A DNA stretch of 64,000 nt, taken from Nematostella vectensis. Taxonomy: Eukaryota > Cnidaria > Anthozoa > Actiniaria > Edwardsiidae. The stretch's first letter is position 1. The number at the start of each line of letters is the position of its first letter. The position numbers and the translations under genes were made by a program. The stretch is taken from NCBI RefSeq assembly GCF_932526225.1, contig NC_064038.1, forward strand, positions 8,617,070 through 8,681,069. The letters are read 5' to 3'. Shown one piece after another: positions 1 to 11,448 of the stretch. The notes below the pieces were generated by a model. That model searched no databases and had not been told where the DNA came from. It saw nothing but the letters and a program-made list of their open reading frames with translations.

Positions 1-596
1 CTATCTAACACCCCCTCCCTGCCAGCTTAAAAACAAACGACATAGGAATTTCAGTAATATAAATCAACTTTAATTAATCTGAGTTTGGCTTCTACTGGGT
101 GAGACTTGCTTAAGGTCAAGAAATGCTTCCTACGCATGCTTTAATTTAACATGATCATGCCTGAGACTAAAATCCCACTACACTTGGGTGTGTTACATTT
201 TTATAGTTTGTTAAGAACACCCCTCTCTAATAAATGCCTCCTATTTGTTGAACGCCCCCCTTCGGATCATCGAAATTTAATAAACCCCCTTGGCGTTTTT
301 TAGGACATTTATGGTAAATTCCTTTATAGCTTTTTTCTGGCCTAACACCTTATTTGGTCAAACCTAGACAAAGGTAGACCAACTCTCAGCCCTCCCTATG
401 ACATGTACAGTCCACTTACTGGCATTTTCTGCACACATATCTGCCAGTTTCTACATGGAAGATAAGAATTCGTAAGAATTTGTAAACATTCATAAGAAAT
501 ACAAGTAAACAATTAAGACAAAATCACAAAGTACTGTAGAGACAGGAGGACAAATTATATTTAGGGACTTGAGGCATTAGACATGTCTGGACTTAC

Positions 597-3500
597 TTTT
601 TGTCTTCTCATCTGCATTGCACTTTTTGCACAAAGCTCTGTGATTAGAAAATACAAGTTTTGTGCTGTTGTTGCTTGCTTTATATAAGAGAGTCAGCCAC
701 CATTTTGTCAGCATTTTTTTGGGGTTCATGTGATATTTCTTATTGAGTTTGGTAAGTAAGGTATAAAACGTCATTTTTAGATGTTTTTTTTCAAAATAAA
801 AGCAGAAATTATTCAATTATTCAACAGTGAATGAAAACAATAAATAAGATTAGTAATAATAATAATAATGATCGTTTATTATCCACTTTGCAGTATGTAC
901 ACTAAATTACAGTGGCGGACGGAAAACACTCTTATAACATTAATAGCATTATGCATATCGCACAGTGGCAAGATTGTTGAATCTATAGCTAAGTATAGCT
1001 CTTTAAAGCAACAGTGATCTCTGTTACCTTCCTGCATTCTTGACAAAACCAGTGTCAGCCAGACAGTCGTTACAGATCTCACAGCGGAAGCAGTCAGGAT
1101 GCCAGTTAGCTTGCATTGCTTTGATCACACGGCCAATCACAAACTTGCCTGGAAAAAAAATTAATGACAAATAAAAATTAGCAAAATTCGTAATTCAAAA
1201 ATAATCCTTGATCTGATGTGGAACCTACCACATTGCTTGCAGCAAGGAGCAAACAAAGTTTGGAAGTCGTGTTCACAAAAGCGACGCCCATCATACTGAA
1301 ACGCATCAATTATAAATAATTCATAAGGTCATTGGTCTTGGCAGGAGTGGATATGGGGAAGGCAGGGGTGGATCCAGACTGATTCAACTGATTCCAGTGA
1401 ATCACTCAAAATCCCAGAAAAACGTTCTTTTTTGTAGATTTGAATTTTAAAACGTTCAATAGAAATAAACATCCATCTGTTGTCTGTTATTTAAACACTA
1501 GAAGACCTGCTTCCTGGGTTATTTCGCTGTTATTTCCTTTAGCGCTTAGACAGCATTTCCGGTTCCCCCAGGGGAAATATTGCTCCTGATGGTGAGTGAT
1601 AAATCAAGTTTGGGGGAGGGGACCCATTTAGAAATTTTGCGTGTGTATAAAAATTATGCGCATGTGCTGGAACCACTCAAGCTCTTCACCGATTGGCTAC
1701 GTGGCTACGGCCCACGCGGAACTAATCAAGCTCTGTTTTGATTGGTTGCTATAACGTGTGAATCACTTTGGAATCAGTTGACAATAAAATCCCAATGCTA
1801 CCCATGAGAAAGTAGGCCTTTGCTTGCTTTAGCGTGTGATCTCTTGTACACATCTCTCGAACCGAAATCTTGAGTAGCGAAGCATGGCTTCATAATATGC
1901 AGACGTTTCTCATGGAGAGCCTGTCTGCCGAAAGGAGGAGTGTTATCCTTTTGATTATGGTGTAGAATTTGATCGAATTCAGATCCCGAGAAGTTGGAAT
2001 TAATGATGAAAGTGTGGCGACAGGACGATAGCTCTTTAGAATTCTCTATGAGTTATGGCAATGGAAAGTGGTCGCCCTCGTAAGTGAAATACATAATGTT
2101 TTAGCAAAATCCCCAGACAGTGTATTCTTAGTATATAATGGCATTTCTGTTTGCCCTGTGTTTTATTTGGGAAGATTTTTGGCTGTTATTTTAGTAAGGT
2201 AAATAGGCTGGTAAGATAACACACATGAGCAAAATTGACCAGTACACAAATTTTTGATGCCTCTAATGGATGAATCTAGGAGAAACATGCAAAGAGGAGA
2301 AGTGCCAATAGATCAGCAACTAGATGGGATAACGCACTGTAAAATTGCTTAAATTTGAGAGGTCATGGAGTCAATTATTGATACGAGTTGCTGTCTGTGT
2401 GGCACAAGCTACGTTATAATGCAAGGGGAGGTTGTTTTTTATATATTACAATCACACCATTTGGATATTGCCAAGGGGTATTCGAAGAGAATAACTGGTA
2501 CTTGCCTTGCCACACTTTCAAGAACACAAATTTGGTTGAATTAGGTAGAAATAGTGTATTTATTATCTGACTAATCGATTAATGAAGTCACTCAGTTTTA
2601 AATGACCAAAAGTTTAATACAGCACCGGTGAAACGTAACCTTGAATTTATGATCTCACTATATAAATTCCTAAAATGCCAAATGCATCCCTAAAAATTCT
2701 GCAGATTGCATGTTTCAAACACGTAATTTCATGCCCCTATGCCCCCCCCTCCCCCCCTTGAATGGGCCGTGACCATTTGGAATCAGTCAACTTTAGGCCT
2801 GGATCCATCCCTGGAAGGGGTATGGGTGGATATCCACCCCCCTTTTTGAGGATGTTATGAGGAAGGTTATCTCTGGACCACAGCTGACCAACTCTTGTTT
2901 GCATTTAATTTTTTTTAAATAAATAATTCATAAAATCATAGTTCATCAATAGTTCAATATTCAAAATAAAAATTAAAAGATTTTATTTTTTCGTTGTTCA
3001 CTTGTGTGACAGGCGCAGTCAATTATGTGATTATTTTGTTTTGAATTTGCCGCCAGGAAAGGTCACGTGATCCCCTATTGAGTTTTAATATACTACCTCA
3101 TAGAAAAGACCATCTGGAAAAGCCTGGAAACACTGAACACACCTAGGGAGGAAAAAAGAATGGAAGTCAAACAAATGTTAATTTCACAGAGATATTTACC
3201 AATTAAGATAAAGACTTTTTAGATAAAGTACTTTCTATAAAGGTGTACTTTGAGCAAAACAAATAATCCATTGTGCTAGATAAAGTCGCAAAGGCAGAGG
3301 AAAGGCGTGATGCATAGCAAGCATTCCAATACAAAGCCATATTTATCACAAAAACACATATACGGAATGATAATGCTGAATAAAATCCGGTTTATGTTAC
3401 ACACCCGTAAGGACCATCTAGGGCAATAATAAAACCACTTTCAGCTAAAAGGAGTTGCCGAAGTTCTATAATAGATTAGAGAGATGAGCGTTTTGTGGTA

Positions 3501-4015
3501 CTGGATTCTCTTCATAATCAACATGAGCTCGTTTATTAAAACCTCGGATCTGACCACTAGCATAATGACATCTAATTATTCATATAAGGATTCTAAAATC
3601 TGTGGTAATAAAAATGTCATGGCTTCTTATGAATAAGCTAAAGCCTATCTGTTTTAAAAGATGGGTAGTAAATTAGGTTACTTCGCTTCTGGAATGCCCC
3701 CTAAAATCGCTAAAATGTTCGACTTCACATGTCATCAATAAACGACCTCTCCAACTCCGAGTCCACATCCGAGAAAGTGTATTTTTTCGCTGTAATTGTT
3801 CGGTATCGCGAGTTTCAGCGGTAAAATAATCCTCAAGAAAATACTCAAGTCGATAGCAAAAGGACAACTTACACAAAACATCGTTCATGAAGTATTTGAC
3901 CATTGGAGTTGACCATTCGCTCGTCTACTCCAAAACCCTCGTGGCAGACGGCACAAATAGCGGTGCTGAGGCCGATGTTAGACCTAATAGTAGTCATGTT
4001 TTCCTGTACAGGCAT
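597..4015 (-). CDS. LIMS1: PINCH/LIMS1-type LIM adaptor, 5' part (5 exons, runs off left edge)
   Basis: Five exons join in phase: 3873-4015, 3097-3142, 1229-1295, 1028-1148 and 597-637, giving about 139 residues; the rest lies beyond the left edge. Exon 1 starts at ATG 4015 (a second in-frame ATG is six codons later) and opens the first LIM domain with C-x2-C (CAVC) and a later HERCF. Exons 2-3 read [16 protein letters not shown] and [10 protein letters not shown], which closes LIM1 and opens LIM2. Exon 4 reads [21 protein letters not shown] and [12 protein letters not shown], a PINCH signature. Exon 5 gives [11 protein letters not shown], matching the end of LIM2. In the known family PINCH has five LIM domains and joins integrin-linked kinase and parvin at cell-matrix adhesions. 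All splice sites are GT-AG. It is in tandem with TRPM2, whose stop codon is 1.5 kb upstream. Identity is firm; the paralogue symbol is by closest family. Confidence 0.9.
1363..2815. mobile_element. Non-autonomous DNA transposon with short inverted ends
   Basis: A stretch of about 1.45 kb in LIMS1 intron 2 begins with CAGGGGTGGATCCAG and ends with the near-perfect inverse (reverse complement CAGGGATGGATCCAG). Just inside both ends lie GATTCAACTGATTCCA and TGGAATCAGTCAACTT, which extend the symmetry. No transposase frame is visible, so it looks like a deletion derivative of a cut-and-paste element, possibly hAT-like. I could not settle a clean target duplication. Confidence 0.5.
2970..3085 (+). 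repeat. Dispersed repeat, copy 1 of 3 (ends with CACGTGA)
   Basis: A T-rich segment runs through 'cgttgttcacttgtgtgaca', a TTTTGTTTTGAATTTGCC core and GGTCACGTGATC. The same order occurs at about 13243-13385 and 33520-33630. It is an interspersed element with no coding content; its borders are approximate. Confidence 0.5.
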
Positions 4016-4319
4016 CGAGGGAAGACGATTTGGCGAACAGACCTCAGTTCAGTCACAAGCGACAACCATCAACAAACCCGACAAACCAGCCAGGGAGGGG
4101 TGTCTGTGGCTATGCTGATGGGCTACCTGTGGTGAGGGCGGTGCTTCGCTGCTTCGAATAGTTATTTTCGAACGCCAGCTATTTCTACATTCTCGGTATA
4201 TTTATTCATTCTCGGTATTTTTAGTGGCGAATGAAAATAATTGGGCGTGTATTTCAATTAATTTTGGATGCAATTCTGTGACTCCAGAGTTTGGCATTTT
4301 CATCCGCCTTAGTATGGAT

Positions 4320-4672
4320 ATACATCTGGCCCCCGTCCACACGTAACCGGAAATTTGTGAAAATGCAAAATATTTTTTACGAATCCGTCTCTCGTCCACA
4401 CGTATCCAGCGTAATTCCTGCCCTTATCCGTAAATTTTTGAAAACGCTCTCCAGAGTGGAAATGTTTTTATCTGATACGAATACGTGTGCATGTGGACGG
4501 TCGTATCCGGAGAAATTTGAATACGCTTACGTCATTCTGTTGGATACGGCCGGAAATTACGCTGAATACTTGTGGACGAGAGCCGGATTCGTAAAAAAAA
4601 TCCGTTTTCATAAATTTCCGGATATGTGTGGACGGCTGAAAACGATCCGAGTACGCTGTGTGTGGACGCGGA
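4320..4672. mobile_element. MITE-like element built on GTCCACAC motifs
   Basis: The left end has CCCGTCCACACGTAACCGGA and the right end has TCCGGATATGTGTGGACGG, an imperfect inverted repeat. Several more copies of the GTCCACAC motif occur inside in both orientations. The 130-codon open frame here has no recognisable protein and is treated as chance. It lies just upstream of LIMS1 exon 1, so it may sit in that promoter or 5' UTR. Confidence 0.5.
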
Positions 4673-4911
4673 AAGAACTCTAGATCGAGTTAGGTAAACA
4701 TAAAGGGGAGTGTTGTTAAAGAAGTTTTACTGAGCCAAGCGACATGACGGAAAAACCTGGAAAACGCGCAAGAACACATAATTTCTTACAAAGGCACTTT
4801 AAAAAAGTCGCATCAATTAAAAAAAGTCGCACTTGATATTTTATTTGCTATAAGGTACTAAGTACTCAGAAAGATTTTCCGCCTTATTCGATGTAAAATG
4901 GGCTTATTTGA

Positions 4912-5226
4912 AGCGTCATGTCGTGCCTGTCCGTCATGTCGTGCCTGTCCGTCATGTCGCGCCTGTCCGTCATGTCGCGCCTGTCCGTCATGTCGTGCAT
5001 GTCCGTCACGTCGTGCCTGTCCGTCATGTCGTGCCTGTCCGTCATGTCGTGCCTGTCCGTCATGTCGTGCCTCGCCTGTCCGTCATGTCGTGCCTGTCCG
5101 TCATGTCGTGCCTGTCCGTCATGTCGTGCCTCGCCTGTCCGTCATGTCGTGCCTGTCCGTCATGTCGCGCCTGTCCGTCATGTCGTGCCTGTCCGTCATG
5201 TCGTGCCTGTCCGTCATGTCGCGCCA
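4912..5226. repeat. 18-bp minisatellite
   Basis: About 17 copies of an 18-bp unit (TCATGTCGTGCCTGTCCG), with C/T variants and two places where a short CTCGCC insert shifts the register. Because 18 is divisible by three, several frames stay open; these are artefacts. It lies between the TRPM2 stop codon and the LIMS1 start. Confidence 0.95.
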
Positions 5227-5507
5227 AGCAGAGTAGTGGTGTTTGCAAGCCATGTGGTGCGTGTTCATCATCTTAGCTGAACTGAACGTTGTGAGCAGAT
5301 GCAAATTTTGTTTTATTTGACCAGTGGCGATAGTAGTAATCACTTTTCTTTTTATTACAGTCAGCTTTCATTAAAATAGTTGTAGTGATAATAACTTTCA
5401 AGCAATTCATTCTTCAGTCTTTGAATAGTTTTCATATAATTTTAACTATGACATTGATTACCACCGTCTCAACCTTTCGGCATAAGTGTGATACGGAAGA
5501 AGTGTCT

Positions 5508-8500
5508 TTAGAAAAAAGCTTTATGTTGCTGAGCTACTCGTTGAAGTATGTGCAGGTGGTTTGCATATAGCACGTTATGGCTGCTGACTTCTTGCCATCG
5601 GACACCGCAGGCGTCATCTCCAGCCTGGAAAACACAAATATGAATGAGTGGAGGAGCATGAGCATGTTAAGGTTTATCTTCAGCGTCAGTTCCTTCATGT
5701 CAACTCATGTATCAATACTACAGTCACTCTGAAGCTCCTCGGTCTTGCGCAGAAGTCGAGCAGTCAAAAGTCGCAGAAGTCAAAGTCATGTGTGGAGTTC
5801 GGTATTTATATCTAACTACTACCAGTCAAGTGTGTCGTAACTACCAGTTACAGGTTACTTGCAAGCTGCTATAGCACCTTTGTGTGTGAGGGCATTCGTG
5901 AAGAAAACACATTGTATTCTTGGCCTCAGCCATGTTGTGCAGTTATTTGAACAAGCATTTTGCAAGTTGCTACGACTTGTTTCGCAGAAAAAAAATTGGA
6001 TCTGTAGTGAGCCCACAATACGGGTTTCCTGTGGTATGATTTGAAACCTGGGTGCGCGGAGTCTCGGACTAGCTCACCTTGCGATAACCCAGGGAAGCTA
6101 GACGTACCGCTAGGAATTAGGACGTTCCCATAAATCACGTGACCCACCTTCAGTGTGACAGACTGTAGAATGTCTCCTGTCTCATCGTGGAAGTTGAGCG
6201 CGACTGTCTCGATCCATGCGTTGTCCGTGTTACGTGGGTCGTCCACGTAACCCTTATACACCTATAAAACAATTGAGCATATAACTTTCCGTGTTACACG
6301 GGTCGTCTGCATTGCCTCAAAGACCTAAAACAATAGTACATGTAGCTGATCGCGTTACGCAGGTCATCCACATAACCCTTGTACAACTACAAAACAACCG
6401 CACATATAACACTGTCTGCATTATACGCGGGTCATGCAAAGTTCACGTCATAGACTTGCGAGATCAATATGTCTTAAACCCCATCATTCTGAACGAATTA
6501 CAACTTCCCTGCCACTTTTCACACGGAGTCGTTTTTATATGATCGGTTGCATTTCATTATGTTTGATGAAATGGTCTAGTTAACTTCTGAAATCAACAGG
6601 TATTTGTATATGGGGTTCTATTGTCTACAAAAATGCCTCACGCTTGCAAAGCTTCCAACGTTGCACGAGCGAAGAAATATCGCATGCCAGCGATTCGTTT
6701 CCAGAATCAAACCAGAGAATCCTCTTTTTGCTATCATTAAAGGGCGTCGCATTACGCATGAACCAGGTTATAATCTCAGATCTAAATCTAAATCTTATCA
6801 GAGGCCTACTAATACGAGTCGTTTCAACGAGTTCGTTACTGTTAAATATGCTAATTACATTTGATTAATTGTACTTTATTGTACTGCTTACTTGTATCTC
6901 TGACTCACCTGTAATCCAGTCTATACTGGGAAAGATTGAATTAAACTCATTATCATTATTAAAGCATTTAAAGATACAAAAAAAAAGAGAAATCGCACAA
7001 ATAGCTCAGGATGCACTGAAATGGTGATTCACGACTGACCTCGATTCCTTGAGAAAAGAACGTATGCAACTTGGCCTCCATTTTCTCTCTTTCCTCTTCA
7101 CTTTCTTCTAAGGAGCAAAGCGCTTCCTCGAAAAACTCCTTCTTGAGTGTCTTGGAAATGGTATCTCCAACCTCCATCATTCCCTGAAGTTTGACATAAG
7201 TTTTATTAGTCATTTATCAATACGAGCTTCAAATAAAGCCCCGTTAACAAGGACCATAGTGTGAGATTGTTCAATGGCCCTATGTTAGTATGTTAAACAT
7301 GGTCTCCCTGAGCATGGAACCAAATAGCCAATGTTATTCGTGATTTGTTTTGGTCTGTTAGTACTGTCAGAGGATGGTACGCAAGGGCCAGTACCCTCAG
7401 TGGTTCTATGTGTGTTAGTCTGTAAGTACTGTCACTGAGAGTGGTACCACAGGGCCAGTGTCCTCTGTGGTTCTATGTGTGTTGGTCTGTAAGTACTTTC
7501 ACTGTGAATGGTACCACAGGGCCAGCGTCCTCAGTGGTTCTACTGTATGTGTGTTAGTCTGTTAGTACTGTCACTGTGAATGGTACCACAGGGCCAGCGT
7601 CCTCAGTGGTTCTATGTGTGTTAGTCTGTAAGTACTGTCACTGAGAATGGTACCACAGGGCCAGTGTCCACAGTGGTTCTATGTGTGTAAGTCTGTAAGT
7701 ACTGTCACTGAGGATGGCACCACAGGGCCAGTACCCTCAGTGGTTCTATGTGTGTAAGTCTGTAAGTACAGTACTGTCAGTGAGAATGGTACCACAGGGC
7801 CAGTGTCCTCAGTGGTTCTATGTGTGTTAGTCTGCAAGTACTGTCACTGTGAATGGTACCACAGGGCCAGTACCCTCAGTGGTTCTATGTGTGTAAGTCT
7901 GTAAGTACAGTACTGTCACTGAGGATGGTACCACAGGGCCAGCGTCCTCAGTGGTTCTATGTGTGTTGGTCTGTAAGTACTGTCACTGAGAATGGTACCA
8001 CAGGGCCAGCGTCCTCAGTGGTTCTATGTATGTTGGACTGTAAGTACTGTACTGTCACTGAGAATGGTACCACAGGGCCAGTGTCCTCAGTGGTTCTATG
8101 TGTGTTAGTCTGTAAGTACTGTCACTGAGAGTGGTACCACAGGGCCAGTGTCCTCTGTGGTTCTATGTGTGTTGGTCTGTAAGTACTTTCACTGTGAATG
8201 GTACCACAGGGCCAGCGTCCTCAGTGGTTCTACTGTATGTGTGTTAGTCTGTTAGTACTGTCACTGTGAATGGTACCACAGGGCCAGCGTCCTCAGTGGT
8301 TCTATGTGTGTTAGTCTGTAAGTACTGTCACTGAGAATGGTACCACAGGGCCAGTGTCCACAGTGGTTCTATGTGTGTAAGTCTGTAAGTACTGTCACTG
8401 AGGATGGCACCACAGGGCCAGTACCCTCAGTGGTTCTATGTGTGTAAGTCTGTAAGTACAGTACTGTCAGTGAGAATGGTACCACAGGGCCAGTGTCCTC

Positions 8501-11448
8501 AGTGGTTCTATGTGTGTTAGTCTGCAAGTACTGTCACTGTGAATGGTACCACAGGGCCAGTACCCTCAGTGGTTCTATGTGTGTAAGTCTGTAAGTACAG
8601 TACTGTCACTGAGGATGGTACCACAGGGCCAGCGTCCTCAGTGGTTCTATGTGTGTTGGTCTGTAAGTACTGTCACTGAGAATGGTACCACAGGGCCAGC
8701 GTCCTCAGTGGTTCTATGTATGTTGGACTGTAAGTACTGTACTGTCACTGAGAATGGTACCACAGGGCCAGTGTCCTCAGTGGTTCTATGTGTGTTAGTC
8801 TGTAAGTACTGTCACTGAGAATGGTACCACAGGGCCATTGTCCTCTGTGGTTCTATGTATGTTGGACTGTAAGTACTGTACTGTCACTGAGAATGGTACC
8901 ACAGGGCCAGTGTCCTCAGTGGTTCTATGTGTGTTAGTTTGTAAGTACTGTCACTGAGAATGGTACCACAGGGCCAGTACCCTCAGTGGTTCTATGTGTA
9001 TAAGTCTGTAAGTACTGTCACTGAGAATGGTACCACAGGGCCAGCGTCCTCAGTGGTTCTATGTGTGTTGGTCTGTAAGTACTGTCACTGAGAATGGTAC
9101 CACAGGGCCAGCGTCCTCAGTGGTTCTATGTGTGTAAGTCTGTAAGTACTGTCACTGAGAATGGTACCACAGGGCCAGTGCCCTCAGTGGTTCTATGTGT
9201 GTACGTCTGTCAAGTCAGTTACTATGAGTACGGCACCTCACAGCCAGAGTTCTCAGTGGCCATGTATGTTGGTATGTGTGTACTGTCTTTGAGTATAGTA
9301 CAACAGGGCCCATGTCCTCAGTGGTTCTATATGGGTTATTCTGTAAGTTCCGTGAAAAAGTGTACCACCGGGTCAGAGTACATTAGTCTGTAGTACTGTC
9401 ACAGAGGTGACTTCCAAGGAGTGGTGTTTTTCAGGTCTTTCGTCTATAGGTGTGGTTTCTGTAAATGCTTCTTACTCCCGGGATAGCCCACTCCTTAGTA
9501 TCGCTTCGTTGAATAGCGACAAACTCCAGCACTCGTTTACCAGCCAGCACCAAAGGTTGGCCCGTATCTGGATTTCTTTTCCATCTGGCAATAAAAAAAT
9601 CAGCCTAGACTTTGAGATATCTACTATTTCATTTTATTAATTTTTCCTTTATTATTGCCAAAACAACTTTCTGTTTGCTATGCCCTATACAGAATAACTA
9701 AAATCCCAATCTCAATCTCTGTTGGAGATTGTTAATGCGTTATTGATGCGCTAAACGTAAACACAAACCCCAATCTCCCGATTAAACGGTATAACCAAAT
9801 AAAAAATAAAAAAGGAAAGCAATTAACTTATAAGCAAAATTTTCTTTTATGAATCTTTATAATGGAGATCTTTATTTATAATGATTCGCAGTGAAATTCA
9901 CCTCGTTACTATGGGGTCAGCGGCGTGGTTCGGTCCCCATCGTCCCAGTAGCCCTCGGCCGATAAGTCCTGTACGACCCATTGGGTTTCTGGGAAGTCCA
10001 TCAAACAGGTCATACACTCCCATGTGACTTCGCCTGTCAACCCCGTCATCGTCGATACTGTTAAACCTCAGCTGGATGTCAAGATAAGACACACTGTAAA
10101 TAAAGAAAAGCATAATGCATCGTCAATACTGTTAAACCTCAGCTGGATAATATACCACGGTACAACCAAGGGAACCAAAATTCACCCTAAGTTAAGGCCG
10201 GAGAACGGGATTTGAAGGGAATGGAACTTACTGCCAATGGTGCTACTCGATGCATTTCCATGGTACTTACTCGAGCAAGTTGATGCCTTCCATGATACTT
10301 ACTCGAGCAGGTCGATGTCTGCTCATGGTACTTACTCGAGCAGGTCGATGTCTGCCCATGGTACTTACTTGAGCAGGTCGATGTCTGCCCATGGTACTTA
10401 AGTTAAGGCCGGAGAACGGGATTTGAAGGGAATGGAACTTACTGCCAATGGTGCTACACGATGCATTTCCATGGTACTTACTCGAGCAAGTTGATGCCTT
10501 CCATGATACTTACTCGAGCAGGTCGATGTCTGCTCATGGTACTTACTCGAGCAGGTCGATGTCTGCCCATGGAACTTACTTGAGCAGGTCGATGTCTGCC
10601 TATGGTACTTAAGTTAAGGCCGGAGAACGGGATTTGAAGGGAATGGAACTTACTGCCAATGGTGCTACTCGATGCATTTCCATGGTACTTACTCGAGCAA
10701 GTTGATGCCTTCCATGATACTTACTCGAGCAGGTCGATGTCTGCTCATGGTACTTACTCGAGCAGGTCGATGTCTGCCCATGGTACTTACTTGAGCAGGT
10801 CGATGTCTGCCCATGGTACTTAAGTTAAGGCCGGAGAACGGGATTTGAAGGGAATGGAACTTACTGCCAATGGTGCTACTCGATGCATTTCCATGGTACT
10901 TACTCGAGCAAGTTGATGCCTTCCATGATACTTACTCGAGCAGGTCGATGTCTGCTCATGGTACTTACTCGAGCAGGTCGATGTCTTCCCATGGTACTTA
11001 CTCGAGCAGGTCGATGTCTGCCCATGGTACTTACTCGAGCAAGTCGATGTCTGCCCATGGTACTTACTCGAGCAAGTCGATGTCTGCCCATGGCGGTTGC
11101 GCGGCAACACTAGGATCAGAGTACGTATCGGGAAAATATCCGGGGAAAGGCATCTGCAAAGCAAGTAAAATACAGTAGAATCCTGACGACTCGAAATCGG
11201 AAAAATTGAATTCCCTAGTAAATTTTAATGTATTCACCCCTCCATTCGTTAAAGACAGTTGAAGGATTAACTACTAACCTGCCAATCAACTAAGAAGTCT
11301 GGAACGGGGTACCGTTGCTGTGTAGACTTTGGATACGGTGTCTGCCTCGCCCTGATGTGGAGGTTGTGGTCCCGACCAGGTTTGAGGTATACTGCGGGAT
11401 TTCGCAGACCAGGTGGCAAAGAGGTTGACCGCGGGCGCACGGGCACCT
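5508..11448 (-). CDS. TRPM2: TRPM2 exons 25-31: NUDT9-H ADP-ribose-binding/hydrolase domain
   Basis: Exons: 11279-11448, 11068-11153, 9902-10093, 9476-9584, 7040-7183, 6148-6261 and 5508-5624 (residues about 1365-1674). Motifs: [56 protein letters not shown], then the Nudix box across the exon 28/29 join (GMMEVGD then KKEFFEEAL), [34 protein letters not shown] and [13 protein letters not shown], ending at stop 5508-5510. This follows NUDT9 closely. The box keeps the EE pair but has D for the first E and KE for RE. The acceptors of exons 27 and 30 and the donor of exon 26 lie in tandem duplications. Confidence 0.93.

Noticed and set aside
3887-4135. Plus-strand frame of 82 codons ([13 protein letters not shown])
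   Set aside because: It is the antisense of LIMS1 exon 1, whose minus-strand reading has clear LIM residues and splice sites.
4898-5343. Five overlapping frames rich in Cys-Arg-Ala-Pro-Ser
   Set aside because: 18-bp minisatellite read in every frame.
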